Below are positions 56,102 through 64,000 of a stretch of 64,000 nucleotides of DNA, in pieces. Source of the stretch: Alphaproteobacteria bacterium (lineage in GTDB: Bacteria > Pseudomonadota > Alphaproteobacteria > Caulobacterales > Parvularculaceae); the NCBI GenBank assembly GCA_016125425.1, contig WGLT01000007.1, positions 1-64,000 of the forward strand, in the 5' to 3' direction. Every line of letters starts with the position of its first letter. Positions within the stretch are counted from its first letter, which is position 1. The notes beneath the pieces were generated by a model. That model made no database searches, was not told the origin of the DNA, and was given only the letters and a program-made list of their open reading frames with translations. Both the position numbers and the translations under genes were made by a program.

Positions 56102-58176
56102 CCGGCCCTCCGTTCAAGGATCAAATTGCCGCGGGCGTCGACCCTCGCATTGAAAGCGGAAGAGACAACCGTCGTCGTCTGATCCTCGACAATCAGCGCG
56201 GGGCCTTCAATCATATCGCCCGGCGCAAGCGCCGCGCGCTCGAAGACGCCATAGTCAAGCGGCGTATTTTCGCTGGCGTCGTAAACGACGCGGCTTTCCT
56301 CCGCGCGCCGTTCTCTCTTCTTCGGTTCAGCGGGCGCCGCGGGCAGCGCCGGGCGCGGGCCGGAGAGCGTCAACGACCAGGTAAGGACTTCAACGCCCAT
56401 TTCCGGAATCGCGCGCCCGTAAAGCGCGACATAGGCGGCTTCAAACGCGCCCCCGAGCTTTTCCGCCGCATCCGCCCCGCCCAACATGGCGGGATCGAGC
56501 GAAACGGCGATCTCGTGGCCCTGCCCGACATAGCGCATATAGGCGCGCCGGGTTTCCGTCAGCTTTGCGCCCGGCGCGGCGGCGCGAAGCACCGCTTCGG
56601 CCTCGCGCCGCATCTCCGCAAATAAAATCTCGACGCTCCCCGCCTCGAACGCATCAAGACGCATCGGCCGCGAACGCACGACTTCATACGCCGCCGGCGC
56701 CAGAAGAAAGCCGATGGCGGAGCCGACGCCGGCGCCTTCCGGCACGATCACTTTGCGGAGCCCCAGCTTTTCGGCGAGCCGCGCCGCATGCAAAGGCGCC
56801 GCGCCGCCAAAGGCGATCATCGCGCGCGCGGCGATATCCTGTCCGCGTTCGACCGCATGGGCGCGCGCGGCCGCCGCCATGTTTTCATCGACGACTTCCG
56901 CGATGGCGTAGGCCGCCATCTCCTCATTGAAGTTCAAGGGCGCGCCGACTTCCTTGCCGATGGCGATGAGCGAAGCCTCCCGATTGAGCGCGACCCTGCC
57001 GCCCGCAAATCGCGCGACATCGATCTTGCCGAGCGCGAGGTCGGCGTCGGTGACGGCGGGGCGCGCGCCGCCGCGGCCATAGCAGGCCGGACCCGGTTCG
57101 GAGCCCGCGCTTTCCGGGCCGACCTGCAACCGCTTCAAGCCGTCGACATGCGCGATCGAGCCGCCGCCCGCGCCGATCTCCACCATTTCGATCACCGGGA
57201 TGCGGACAGGAAGCCCCGATCCCTTTTTGAATCGATAGCTGCGATCGACTTCGAATGTGCGCGCGGTCTCCGGCTCGAAATCGTCGATCAGACAGAGCTT
57301 CGCGGTCGTGCCCCCCATATCGAAAGAGACAAGCGAGGCTTCGCCGAGATCCCTGGCGATCGCGGCGGCGAGCACGGCGCCGCCCGCGGGCCCCGACTCG
57401 ACAAGGCGGATCGGAAAGCGCGCCGCCGTCTCGAGCGTCGTCAGCCCGCCGCCCGACGTGATCAGAAGGAACGGACAATCGAAGCCGCGCGCCTTCAACT
57501 CGCCTTCAAGCCGGCGGAGATAGGCCTCCATCAGCGGGCGCACATAGGCGTTGGCGACGGCGGTCGACAGCCGCTCGAATTCGCGAATTTCGGGGGCGAC
57601 TTCCGAGGCGAGCGAGATCGAAAGATCGGGCCGCGCCGCCGCGACGATCTCGGCCGCGCGCTGCTCATGCGCGGGATTGGCGTAGGCGTGCAAAAAGCCG
57701 ATGGCGAGGCTTTCGACTCCCTCCTTTTCAAGGACGGGAAGACAGGCGCGGACGCTTTCCTCGTCGAGAGGAATGAGCGCTTCGCCCTTCCAGTTCATCC
57801 GTTCGCGGACAGGCAAGCGAAGCCAGCGCGGAACCAGCGGCTTCGGCCGGTCAATATTGATGTCATATTGCTCGAAGCGGTTTTCGTACGCCATTTCGAG
57901 CGCGTCGCGATGGCCCTCCGTCGTCAACAGCGCGGTCTTCGCGCCCCGGCGCTCGATCAGCGCATTGGTCGCGAGCGTCGTTCCGTGAATGATGACGCCG
58001 ATATCGGCGGGCGAGACTTGCGCGCTTGAAAGCGCCTCGGCGAGACCGGCGAGAACCCCCTCCTCCGGCGCGCGCGGCGTCGTCAGCACTTTCGCGGTGA
58101 CGCGCGCGCCGTCCGGTTTTTCAACCGCGACGTCGGTGAAGGTGCCGCCGATATCGACTGCGAGGCGAACCTTCAT
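56098..58176 (-). CDS. hyuA: Hydantoinase/oxoprolinase A subunit
   Basis: A 692-residue ATPase of the ASKHA/actin fold. The N-terminal phosphate motif is DIGGTFTDVAVEKPDG near residue 8 and SFDMGGTTAKLCLIDD near 285; GAGGGSIAHVDGLKRL and SEPGPACYGRGG near 355 are typical of the family. The ATG at 58176 is preceded by GGAGG; in-frame codons above it lie in the repeat-containing spacer. Enzymes of this type act on N-methylhydantoin, hydantoins or 5-oxoproline; which one cannot be read from sequence. Three ATTGCGCAAT palindromes lie just upstream. Confidence 0.94.
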   Translation of the reverse strand: MKVRLAVDIGGTFTDVAVEKPDGARVTAKVLTTPRAPEEGVLAGLAEALSSAQVSPADIGVIIHGTTLATNALIERRGAKTALLTTEGHRDALEMAYENRFEQYDINIDRPKPLVPRWLRLPVRERMNWKGEALIPLDEESVRACLPVLEKEGVESLAIGFLHAYANPAHEQRAAEIVAAARPDLSISLASEVAPEIREFERLSTAVANAYVRPLMEAYLRRLEGELKARGFDCPFLLITSGGGLTTLETAARFPIRLVESGPAGGAVLAAAIARDLGEASLVSFDMGGTTAKLCLIDDFEPETARTFEVDRSYRFKKGSGLPVRIPVIEMVEIGAGGGSIAHVDGLKRLQVGPESAGSEPGPACYGRGGARPAVTDADLALGKIDVARFAGGRVALNREASLIAIGKEVGAPLNFNEEMAAYAIAEVVDENMAAAARAHAVERGQDIAARAMIAFGGAAPLHAARLAEKLGLRKVIVPEGAGVGSAIGFLLAPAAYEVVRSRPMRLDAFEAGSVEILFAEMRREAEAVLRAAAPGAKLTETRRAYMRYVGQGHEIAVSLDPAMLGGADAAEKLGGAFEAAYVALYGRAIPEMGVEVLTWSLTLSGPRPALPAAPAEPKKRERRAEESRVVYDASENTPLDYGVFERAALAPGDMIEGPALIVEDQTTTVVSSAFNARVDARGNLILERRAG

Positions 58177-58198
58177 CGCGCCGCCTCCGCGATCCCGA

Positions 58199-58295
58199 AT
58201 TGCGCAATCCGGAAAAGCCCGAATCTGATCGCCCCGCATTTTTCCTTGGATTGCGCGCGATATTGCGCAATCTGCGGATTCCCAAATTGCGCAAT
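58199..58295. promoter_or_regulatory. Cluster of ATTGCGCAAT palindromes in front of hyuA
   Basis: The perfect 10-base palindrome ATTGCGCAAT occurs at 58199-58208, 58262-58271 and 58286-58295, and a related ATTGCGCGCGAT at 58250-58261. Two copies share a longer context: GAT(T)CCC(A)AA before and CC after the palindrome. The cluster lies 20-120 bases before the hyuA start and downstream of the SDR gene, so it probably controls hyuAB. No regulator gene lies next to it. Confidence 0.6.
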
Positions 58296-58411
58296 CCTGC
58301 GCGCATAAGGGGAATGCGTCCCGAAACTCTCTCCGTATACGATTGTTCTTGCGTCGCGCATGGCTGGAGATATGGACCTTGCGGAAGAGGATTCAATAAG
58401 GCGTCTTTATT

Positions 58412-59209
58412 CTATTCTTCGCGTACAGGCACGGTGTAATTCAGCGCCGCGCGCCCGCCGTCGGCGAAGATCGTCTGGCCCGTGACGTATGACGCCATCG
58501 GGCTCGCGAGGAAGAGCGCGATCGCCGCGATTTCCTCCGGCTCGCCGATGCGCCCGAGCGGCGTCCGTGCGAGAATCCCGCGGCGCGCCGCGTCGTCGGA
58601 GACGACAGTCTTCAGCAAGTCGCTCATAATCGAGCCCGGTCCGATCGCATTGACGCGAATGCCGTATTCGGCGAGACCGAGCGCGGCGGCCTTGGTCAAT
58701 TGCTGCAAGCCGCCCTTCGATGTCACATAGGCGAGCTGGTTCGGAATCGCGAGCACTGAGTTGAGCGAGGACATATTGACGATCGCGCCTTTTGTGCCCG
58801 CCTCGACCATCGACCGCGCGACAAGCTGAGTCAGCACGAAATAGCTTCTGAGATTGACCGCAAGCACCCGGTCGAACTCTTCGGCCGGAAGATCGAGAAT
58901 GCTCCCCGCCCTGACGATGCCGGCGTTATTGACGAGAACGTCGATTCTGCCGAACCGCTCGAGCGTCTTCCCGACAAGCCGGCCGCAGGCCTGTTCGTCG
59001 GCGAGATCGCCGGCGAAGGCGAAAGTCCTCGCGCCCGTCTCCTGCGCGACGGCGCGCGCGGCCGCCTCGTTCCTTTCCGCATTGATGTCGGCGAAAACGA
59101 CGTCCGCGCCCGCTTCGGCGAAAGCGCGCGCGCAAGCCAGGCCGATGCCGGCGGCCGCGCCGGTGACGATGACGGCCTGATTTCGGAAGTCGAGCCAGTC
59201 TGCGGCCAT
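58412..59209 (-). CDS. Short-chain dehydrogenase/reductase (SDR)
   Basis: A 265-residue classical SDR. Cofactor loop TGAAAGIGLACA near residue 17, DINAERN after strand two (Asp suggests NAD), NNAGIVRAGS near 93, serine in NMSSLNS near 147 and the YVTSKGG Tyr/Lys pair near 160. It ends with FADGGRAALNY. Substrate unknown; sugar alcohols, hydroxy acids and steroids are all possible. It lies upstream of hyuA on the same strand with a 170-base repeat-containing gap, so it may share regulation but has its own AGGA ribosome site. Confidence 0.88.
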   Translation of the reverse strand: MAADWLDFRNQAVIVTGAAAGIGLACARAFAEAGADVVFADINAERNEAAARAVAQETGARTFAFAGDLADEQACGRLVGKTLERFGRIDVLVNNAGIVRAGSILDLPAEEFDRVLAVNLRSYFVLTQLVARSMVEAGTKGAIVNMSSLNSVLAIPNQLAYVTSKGGLQQLTKAAALGLAEYGIRVNAIGPGSIMSDLLKTVVSDDAARRGILARTPLGRIGEPEEIAAIALFLASPMASYVTGQTIFADGGRAALNYTVPVREE

Positions 59210-59572
59210 GTCGATCCTTTCCTAGCGTCGCGGGCGGACCTTAAAGCGCATTCGGGGAAAGTGGGAACCGGATTTCGGCCTCGCCCGCGAAATCGGCTGC
59301 GCGCGAGTCGCGCCGCGGACGCGCCCGTGCGGCGCGAGTTTATCTCAGGCAAGGAAAGCCTCCTCGATTCCCGCCGGAATCAGCCCCGCGCCCCGACGGA
59401 GCCCTGGGCGCCGGAAAGCCGCGCGGGGCAAGGCCCGCCGGACGGCGCGCCGCCCGGGCGGCGCGGAAGAATCGCTGGCCCGTGGCCGAATCTTCCTATC
59501 CTTCGCCTGCGCATGCGCGTTTGCTGTCTGGCGCCGGCTTCTTCGCCGTCCCGAATACAGGATCGCCTCCCC
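59210..59572. other. Intergenic region upstream of the SDR gene
   Basis: This stretch of about 360 bases is very GC-rich. At 59243-59272 there is AAAGCGCATTC and AAAGTGGGAACCGG, which resembles the edge of a palindromic repeat common between genes in Hyphomicrobiales; the second half is not found. No gene is supported here; open frames on both strands are high-GC artefacts. Confidence 0.4.
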
Positions 59573-59662
59573 GTGTTCACGATACTCGTCATACTGCTCT
59601 CGCTCGTGGTCGCCGCAGGCGCAGGCCTTGCGGTGAGCGCCCTGTTCACGCTGCGCAATTGA
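59573..59662 (+). CDS. Candidate 29-residue membrane microprotein
   Basis: A GTG at 59573 opens a 29-codon frame starting FTILVILLSLVV, then AAGAGLAVSALFTLRN and TGA. Almost all residues would form one transmembrane helix, and AGGA lies ten bases before the GTG. The composition is that of real single-pass microproteins. But a short frame in GC-rich DNA can look like this by chance, and no homologue is known to me. Confidence 0.3.
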   Translation: MFTILVILLSLVVAAGAGLAVSALFTLRN

Positions 59663-59682
59663 ACCGGCGCGGGAGCGATTCG

Positions 59683-59698
59683 TTCAATCCGGATTGAA
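59683..59698. promoter_or_regulatory. 16-base palindrome upstream of the ornithine cyclodeaminase gene
   Basis: TTCAATCC-GGATTGAA is a perfect 16-base palindrome, 220 bases before the chosen start of the cyclodeaminase gene. The spacer 59663-59917 has no other clear signal. It is a fitting size for a dimeric regulator, but no regulator is adjacent. Confidence 0.4.
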
Positions 59699-59917
59699 TT
59701 GCGGCCTCAGGTCCGCGCGTCGCGAAGCCGCGGAGGGCGCGTCGCGCGCGGGCTTTGCAGAAAATGATTTCGGACTTGCACCGACGGTTGTTGAACGGTT
59801 CACTCCCGAGACCTTGAATTTGAATGACGCTCCCTTGCGTCCTTCGCCGGCCGCGCCTTGCAGGCCAATGGGTGATTGAGACACGCCCGTCTCTTGCCGT
59901 CGAACGGGAGTCACGCC

Positions 59918-60886
59918 GTGCCAGATCCGATTTATTTTTCCGCCGCAAGCGTGCGTGAGCGCCTTTCCTATCCCGAATGCATCGCCGCGGTTCGCGACGC
60001 GATGGTCCGTCATTCGAAAGGCCAGACGCGGCATTTGTTGCGCAGCTTCATTGCGCTCGGAGAAGGACGGACATTCGCCCAAATGCCGGCGGCGCTCGGA
60101 ACGGACCGTTATTTCGGCGCCAAGCTTGTCAGCGTCTTCGCCGATCCGAAAGCGCCCGGCCGACGCGCGCATCGCGGCGTCGTCGTCCTCTTTGAAGGCG
60201 GCGAGGGCGAGCCTGTCGCGATCGCGGACGCGGGCGCCGTCACGCTCGTGAGGACGGCCGCCGCCAGCGCCGTCGCGACCGACGCCCTCGCCAGACCGGA
60301 TTCGACGCGCCTCGCCGTGCTCGGAACGGGCCGCCAGGCGGAGGCGCATGTCGATGCGTTGTCTCTCGTCCGCCCGTTCCGCGAAATCGTCATCTGGGGG
60401 CGCTCGCGGGACAGGGCGGAGGCGTTGGCGCAAACGCTGCGCGCGCGCCACAGCGCGGCGATAAAGGCGGAGGCCGATGCGCGAAAAGCGGTTCAGTCGG
60501 CGGACGTGATCTGCACGGTCACTTCGGCGCCCGAGCCGATCCTTTTCGGCGAATGGGTGAAGCGCGGCGCGCATGTCAATCTTGTCGGATCAAGCGCGCC
60601 CGGCCCCGCGGAAGCCGATACGGCGCTCGTCGCAATGGCGCGGTTCTTCGCCGACTGCCGCGAACACGTCACGCAGCACGGCGCGGAATATCTGAGAGCG
60701 CTTGAAGCCGGCGCCGTTTCAGAAGGTCACATCGCCGGCGAGATCGGCGAAGTCATCGACGGCGCGCGCAAAGGGCGGCTGACGCCGGACGACATCACGG
60801 TTTACAAGTCGCTTGGCCATGCGGTTCAGGATCTCGCCGCGACAGTTCTCCTCTATGAACAGGCCCGGGGCGCGCCGGCCTCCTAA
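59918..60886 (+). CDS. Ornithine cyclodeaminase/mu-crystallin family protein
   Basis: A 322-residue NAD(P)-dependent enzyme. LSYPECIAAVRDAM is near residue 15, GAKLVSVFADP near 75, the Rossmann loop LAVLGTGRQAEAH near 130, VNLVGSSAPG near 223 and the closing ITVYKSLGHAVQDLAA. The family includes ornithine cyclodeaminase, ketimine reductase and alanine dehydrogenase; substrate not determined. The GTG at 59918 with GGGAG seven bases upstream is chosen; an in-frame ATG at 59876 has no such site. Its 3' end overlaps the convergent permease fragment by four bases. Confidence 0.89.
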   Translation: MPDPIYFSAASVRERLSYPECIAAVRDAMVRHSKGQTRHLLRSFIALGEGRTFAQMPAALGTDRYFGAKLVSVFADPKAPGRRAHRGVVVLFEGGEGEPVAIADAGAVTLVRTAAASAVATDALARPDSTRLAVLGTGRQAEAHVDALSLVRPFREIVIWGRSRDRAEALAQTLRARHSAAIKAEADARKAVQSADVICTVTSAPEPILFGEWVKRGAHVNLVGSSAPGPAEADTALVAMARFFADCREHVTQHGAEYLRALEAGAVSEGHIAGEIGEVIDGARKGRLTPDDITVYKSLGHAVQDLAATVLLYEQARGAPAS

Positions 60887-61533
60887 TCCGGAAGGCGCGC
60901 CGTCGCGGCGGATCGTCCGCGCAGCGCATAATAGACCGCGCCGATGACCGCCCATCCTCCCAGCAGAACGTAAGGGCGCCAATCCGCCGACAGCCCGACG
61001 CCGATGATCGCAATCGCGGCGATGACGCTCGCATAGCAAATCACGATCAACGCCCGGCGCGGCGGCTTGAACGCGGCGCGTTCATAAAGCGCCGGCTCGC
61101 GCTCGAGCAGGCGAAGCGCGGCGAGCGCGTTCGCGGCGTATTTCAGCAAGGTGGGGATGTTCACGGCCAGAAACAGAAAAATCAGACCGGACGGCAAAAA
61201 CAGTCCGAGACAGCAGGTCGCAAACGCCGCGGTCAGCGCGAAATGCGGCGTTCTGAATCGCGGATGCACGCGCCCGAGCGCCTTGGGAAGGACGCCCGTG
61301 CGGCCCATCGCATAGAGAAAGCGCGCATAGATCATGAAGGTCGCGTTGATCGACGTGCCGATGGCGACTGTCGCCGTCAACAGGATGAAGGGAACGCCGA
61401 AAGCGCCGAAGAGGCTGTCGGCCAGATCCAGAAGCGGCGCCGCCTTCGGAAGCGGCGGCGCGGCGAATGCGACGGGCGCGGACAGTACGAAAATCAGCGA
61501 GACGCCCGCGCGGCGAACCATCCTTCCGGCCAT
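60883..61533 (-). pseudogene. C-terminal half of an APC-family amino acid permease
   Basis: A 216-residue frame matching only the second half of amino acid/polyamine permeases: a hydrophobic start, then PLLDLADSLFGAFG, INATFMIYARFLYAMGRTGVLPKALGRVHPRF, here IYARFLYAMGR and LGRVHPRFRTP, and about five further membrane segments. Family members have about 450 residues and 12 helices; the first six, including substrate-binding helix 1, are absent. The ATG at 61533 has a GGGAGG site, so the fragment could be translated. No remnant of the missing part is seen up to 61755. Most likely a decayed gene; a functional half transporter cannot be excluded. Confidence 0.7.
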
Positions 61534-61755
61534 CGGCTCTCTCGTCCTCCCTCGCTCCGCCCGTTTCTAGCCTCCGTCCGGAGAAGAATTCTCATTGCTT
61601 TCCGGCCGGGACCGGGACGCAGCGAATAGTTCTTGCGCGCGTCCGGCCGCAGCCAGCGATATTATGCACGCCGGACCCCAGACGCAGGATTGTTGAGGCG
61701 GAACTCGCCTTGAGATCAGGCTAACATCCTTGCAGGAAAGCGGAAGGAGCCCGCC

Positions 61756-62985
61756 ATGAAGCTATCGCGCAGAACCTTGCTGGCGGCCGCCGGCGCGACC
61801 CCTCTGGCGGCGCCGGTTTTGAGGGCGTCGGCCTCGAACGCCGCCGCGCTCCCGGACAAGACCTCCTTCGCGCGGTCGGATGGCGCTTATCTTGATTCAG
61901 GCTCCCAGCATCCGCTCAGCATCGGCGCCAGGGCGGCGATGGACGCCTATCTCGCCAAACGCATGTTGAAACCCGACGCGGCCGATTACGAACTCGACGA
62001 AGACGGGCCGATCAGGAAATTCGCCGAGCTCGTCAACGCCGATCCGAACGAAGTGACTTATGTGCAAAGCACGACGGCCGGCGAGCAGATGATCCTGAAG
62101 GCCCTCGACATTCCCGATGGCGGCGGGCGCATCGTCGTCGACACGCTGCATTTCTTCGGCTCCCTGCCGCTGTACGAAGAGATGGGCCGGCAAGGCATGG
62201 ATATCGCCTGGGTGCGCGATCGCGACGGGCGGATTTCAATGTCCGACATGAAAGCGGCGATCAGTAAGGGAGCGAAGCTCGTCGCGCTGTCGCTCGTTTC
62301 GACGATCAACGGGTTCGAACATGACCTCAAAGCCGTTTGCGATATCGCGCACGCCCATGGCGCGCTTGTCTATGCCGATATCATTCACGCGGCCGGTTGC
62401 GTGCCGGTCGACCTTCACGGCAGCGGCGTCGATTTCGCCGCCTGCGCGAGCTACAAATGGCTGATGGGCGAATTCGGCCTCGGCTTTCTATATGTCCGGC
62501 GAGACCGGCAGCATCATTTGAAACGCGTGAATTACGGCTATTACGGCATGAACAAGTTCGCGCCGCATATCTATCCCTACGATCCGCCGGGCGACAGCAT
62601 CGCCGATTACGGATTCTCCGACAACGCGACGGGATTGTTCGCGCTCGGAACCCGTTCGCACAATGTCATCGCCATTCTCAATCATTCGCTCGACTATATT
62701 CAGGCGATCGGCGTCGAGAATATTCAGGCATACGTCCAGACAATGATCGCGCGTCTGAAGGAGGAGCTGCCGCAGCGTGGCTACAAGGTGACGACTCCCC
62801 CTGAAACGCGCACGCCGATCGTGAATTGCCCGCTGGAGGACGCGCGCACGAAGCTCGCCCCAATTATGAAAAAGGCGAAGATCCGCATCACGCTGAGCCG
62901 CAATCGCTTCCGCATCACGCCGTCTGTCTTCAACGACATGTCGGATATCGACAGGCTGATGGCCGCGCTGCCCCGAGCCTCGTAA
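61756..62985 (+). CDS. Tat-exported class V aminotransferase-like PLP enzyme
   Basis: A 409-residue fold type I PLP protein. It starts with a twin-arginine signal (KLSRRTLLAAAGA, cleavage near residue 25). Core: YLDSGSQHPLS near residue 45, VTYVQSTTAGEQ near 96, the aspartate in YADIIHAAGCV near 208 and the PLP lysine in ASYKWLMGEFG near 233. Class V enzymes include cysteine desulfurases, isopenicillin N epimerase and kynureninase; it looks nearest to epimerase-like proteins. AAGGAG lies seven bases before the ATG. Tat export fits a cofactor inserted in the cytosol. Its reaction is unknown. Confidence 0.86.
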   Translation: MKLSRRTLLAAAGATPLAAPVLRASASNAAALPDKTSFARSDGAYLDSGSQHPLSIGARAAMDAYLAKRMLKPDAADYELDEDGPIRKFAELVNADPNEVTYVQSTTAGEQMILKALDIPDGGGRIVVDTLHFFGSLPLYEEMGRQGMDIAWVRDRDGRISMSDMKAAISKGAKLVALSLVSTINGFEHDLKAVCDIAHAHGALVYADIIHAAGCVPVDLHGSGVDFAACASYKWLMGEFGLGFLYVRRDRQHHLKRVNYGYYGMNKFAPHIYPYDPPGDSIADYGFSDNATGLFALGTRSHNVIAILNHSLDYIQAIGVENIQAYVQTMIARLKEELPQRGYKVTTPPETRTPIVNCPLEDARTKLAPIMKKAKIRITLSRNRFRITPSVFNDMSDIDRLMAALPRAS

Positions 62986-63082
62986 ACGCAGCGAGCCCGC
63001 GGTCCGTGCAGGACAAAGCCGCGCCTGCGAAGCACGAAAGCAGCTTCAACAACGGACGCCAAGGCGTTGGAAACATAGGCGG

Positions 63083-63153
63083 AGCGGGTAGCGGGAATCG
63101 AACCCGCATCTTCAGCTTGGAAGGCTGCGGCTCTACCATTGAGCTATACCCGC
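63083..63153 (-). tRNA. tRNA-Gly (anticodon TCC)
   Basis: On the minus strand acceptor GCGGGTA pairs with TACCCGC, the D arm is GCTCAATGGTAGAGC, the anticodon loop CTTCCAA gives TCC, and the T loop is TTCGATT. The discriminator is U. CCA is not encoded (the DNA reads CCG). It decodes GGA and GGG. Confidence 0.95.
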
Positions 63154-63291
63154 GCCGCAGGCCCTAGATAGCCGAAACGCCGCCCCGCGCAAGTCCGCCC
63201 CCGCCGGATACGGCGCCCTTTTTCCTTTGATCCGGCGCGCTTTTGCGCCATGTCTTCCCCGACCGCCGCGCCGCGGACCGGAGTCCGAGCC

Positions 63292-63633
63292 GTGACGCAC
63301 GCTTCCCAAGAACTCGCCGACGAATTCCCAGAACACGCCGCCAGGATCCATGCGCTCAAGGCGAGCGACAGCCATATCGCCCGCCTTGCGGAGCAATATC
63401 ACAACGTAAACGGCGAGAGTCACCGGCTCCAATCGCGGGTCGAGACGGGCAGCGAGAAGCGCGAAGAAGAATCGCGCAAGCAGCGGCTGCGCCTCACGGA
63501 CGAACGCGCCGCGATCATGGCGAAGGCCAAGGGCCCGCCCGCGCTTTTTCGCGGACGAGCCGCAACGAAATCCGCCAGGTCCGGCTGCGGACCCGGCGGC
63601 GTTGGATTTCAGCCGCGTGAGACTTGCGCCTAG
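63292..63633 (+). CDS. YdcH-like (DUF465) small protein
   Basis: A 113-residue protein. Residues about 5-80 match DUF465: LADEFPEHAARIHALKASD, then AEQYHNVNGESHRLQ and KQRLRLTDERAAIMAK, a coiled helix pair. The last 30 residues (KGPPALFRGR to the end) are low-complexity and are not part of the family; a shifted end is possible. GTG at 63292 with GGAG at 63279-63282 is preferred over an unsupported ATG at 63250. Function unknown. It overlaps the ompW-like gene end by four bases. Confidence 0.7.
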   Translation: MTHASQELADEFPEHAARIHALKASDSHIARLAEQYHNVNGESHRLQSRVETGSEKREEESRKQRLRLTDERAAIMAKAKGPPALFRGRAATKSARSGCGPGGVGFQPRETCA

Positions 63634-64000
63634 AAGCGCATGCCGACGCCGACGCCCGCGACGATCGGGTTCAGATCGACATGAACCCGGTTGATCGTTC
63701 CGCCGCTGTCAAGCGTGGCTCGCGTGTTGATGTCGATATACTTCACGTCCGCGTTGAAGAAAAAGCGTTTGGTGATGTCGATATCGACGCCGGCCTGAAA
63801 GGCGTAGCCGACGCTGTCGCGCAGGCCGACGGTCGTCGGTCCGAGCGCGCCGGTGAGCGCGGCCGTCGCGCCCTCGTCATAGAAGATCGTATAGTTGAGG
63901 CCGACCCCGACATAGGGACGCACCCGCTCCTGCGGCAGGAAGTGATATTGCACGGTCAGCGTCGGCGGCAAGACTCGCGCGTCGGCGATCCGCCCGAGAC
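63630..64000 (-). CDS. OmpW family outer membrane protein (C-terminal part)
   Basis: The visible 123 codons end with VGVGMRF, the terminal Phe of an eight-stranded barrel. LPPTLTVQYHFLPQERVRPYVGVGLNYT (core LPPTLTVQYHF, VRPYVGVGLNYT) is the OmpW signature, followed by GVDIDITKRFFFNADVKY. The reading frame continues through the right edge, so the signal peptide and first strands lie outside. OmpW forms a narrow hydrophobic channel in the outer membrane. Confidence 0.9.
   Translation of the reverse strand, partial: LGRIADARVLPPTLTVQYHFLPQERVRPYVGVGLNYTIFYDEGATAALTGALGPTTVGLRDSVGYAFQAGVDIDITKRFFFNADVKYIDINTRATLDSGGTINRVHVDLNPIVAGVGVGMRF

Noticed and set aside
54752-56182. 476-codon open frame opposite hyuB
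   Set aside because: It lies entirely antisense to the well-supported hyuB gene, is Arg/His-rich and has no recognisable domain; such frames arise from GC-rich codon bias.
58173-58361. Minus-strand frame with repeated RIAQFG units before hyuA
   Set aside because: The repetition comes from the ATTGCGCAAT palindromes; there is no ribosome site and the hyuA start lies at its end, so the repeats are better explained as operators.
59684-60574. 296-codon open frame opposite the cyclodeaminase gene
   Set aside because: It is antisense to a gene with clear family motifs; its sequence is Arg-rich without domains.

Overview
The window looks like the chromosome of a GC-rich alphaproteobacterium, most probably of the order Hyphomicrobiales (Rhizobiales). 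The reasons are the gene order fabD-fabG-acpP-fabF-mltG-yicC-gmk facing rpsF-rpsR-rplI-dnaB-alr-mlaEF, the murA-DUF2948-UPF0262-phosphatase-infA-maf-RNase E/G-yacG block, a Zur-type Fur protein, and a palindromic element of the kind scattered through alphaproteobacterial genomes. The genus cannot be fixed from the sequence alone.

Layout. 1-0.1 kb: the start of an IS5-type transposase cut by the left edge. 0.1-9.4 kb (minus strand): DUF1810, gmk, yicC, mltG, fabF, acpP, fabG, an inserted DUF2332 gene, fabD and trkH. 9.6-15.2 kb (plus): rpsF, rpsR, rplI, a strong terminator, dnaB, alr and an MlaE/MlaF-type lipid ABC pair. 15.3-25 kb: two secreted peptidases (S9 and a PSMA-like M28), a reductase/epimerase, guaA, a secreted amidohydrolase and an unrecognised secreted protein. 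25-30.7 kb: mnmH, a glutaryl-CoA-type dehydrogenase, a thiolase, and leucine dehydrogenase divergent from an Lrp regulator with a palindromic operator between them. 30.7-33.1 kb: a compact, AT-richer cassette of two paralogous sulfotransferases and an OGFOD1/Tpa1-like 2-oxoglutarate oxygenase. 33.4-39.5 kb: pyk, dienelactone hydrolase, a TPR protein, bdhA plus patatin, an EF-hand protein and zur. 39.7-46.5 kb: the yacG-to-murA housekeeping block, in which hisD is missing from its usual place, then tRNA-Thr.

46.6-54.2 kb holds an unusual M19-family protein, rimK/rimB and a complete branched-chain 2-oxoacid dehydrogenase operon (E1alpha, E1beta, E2, E3). 54.4-63 kb is an amino-acid/hydantoin region: hyuA/hyuB, an SDR, an ornithine cyclodeaminase homologue, half of an APC permease and a Tat-exported class V aminotransferase homologue. 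tRNA-Gly, a YdcH-like protein and a partial OmpW close the window.

How parts fit. The fab genes supply acyl-ACP. Leucine dehydrogenase with Lrp, the BCKDH operon, the acyl-CoA dehydrogenase and the thiolase could carry branched-chain amino acids to acetyl-CoA. bdhA and the thiolase connect to 3-hydroxybutyrate metabolism. Secreted peptidases and amidohydrolases suggest peptide scavenging. The best candidate for something undescribed is the sulfotransferase/oxygenase cassette. Other points of interest are the M19 homologue that has lost three metal ligands, the palindromic element translated inside the BCKDH E2 linker, and the repeated ATTGCGCAAT operators in front of hyuA.
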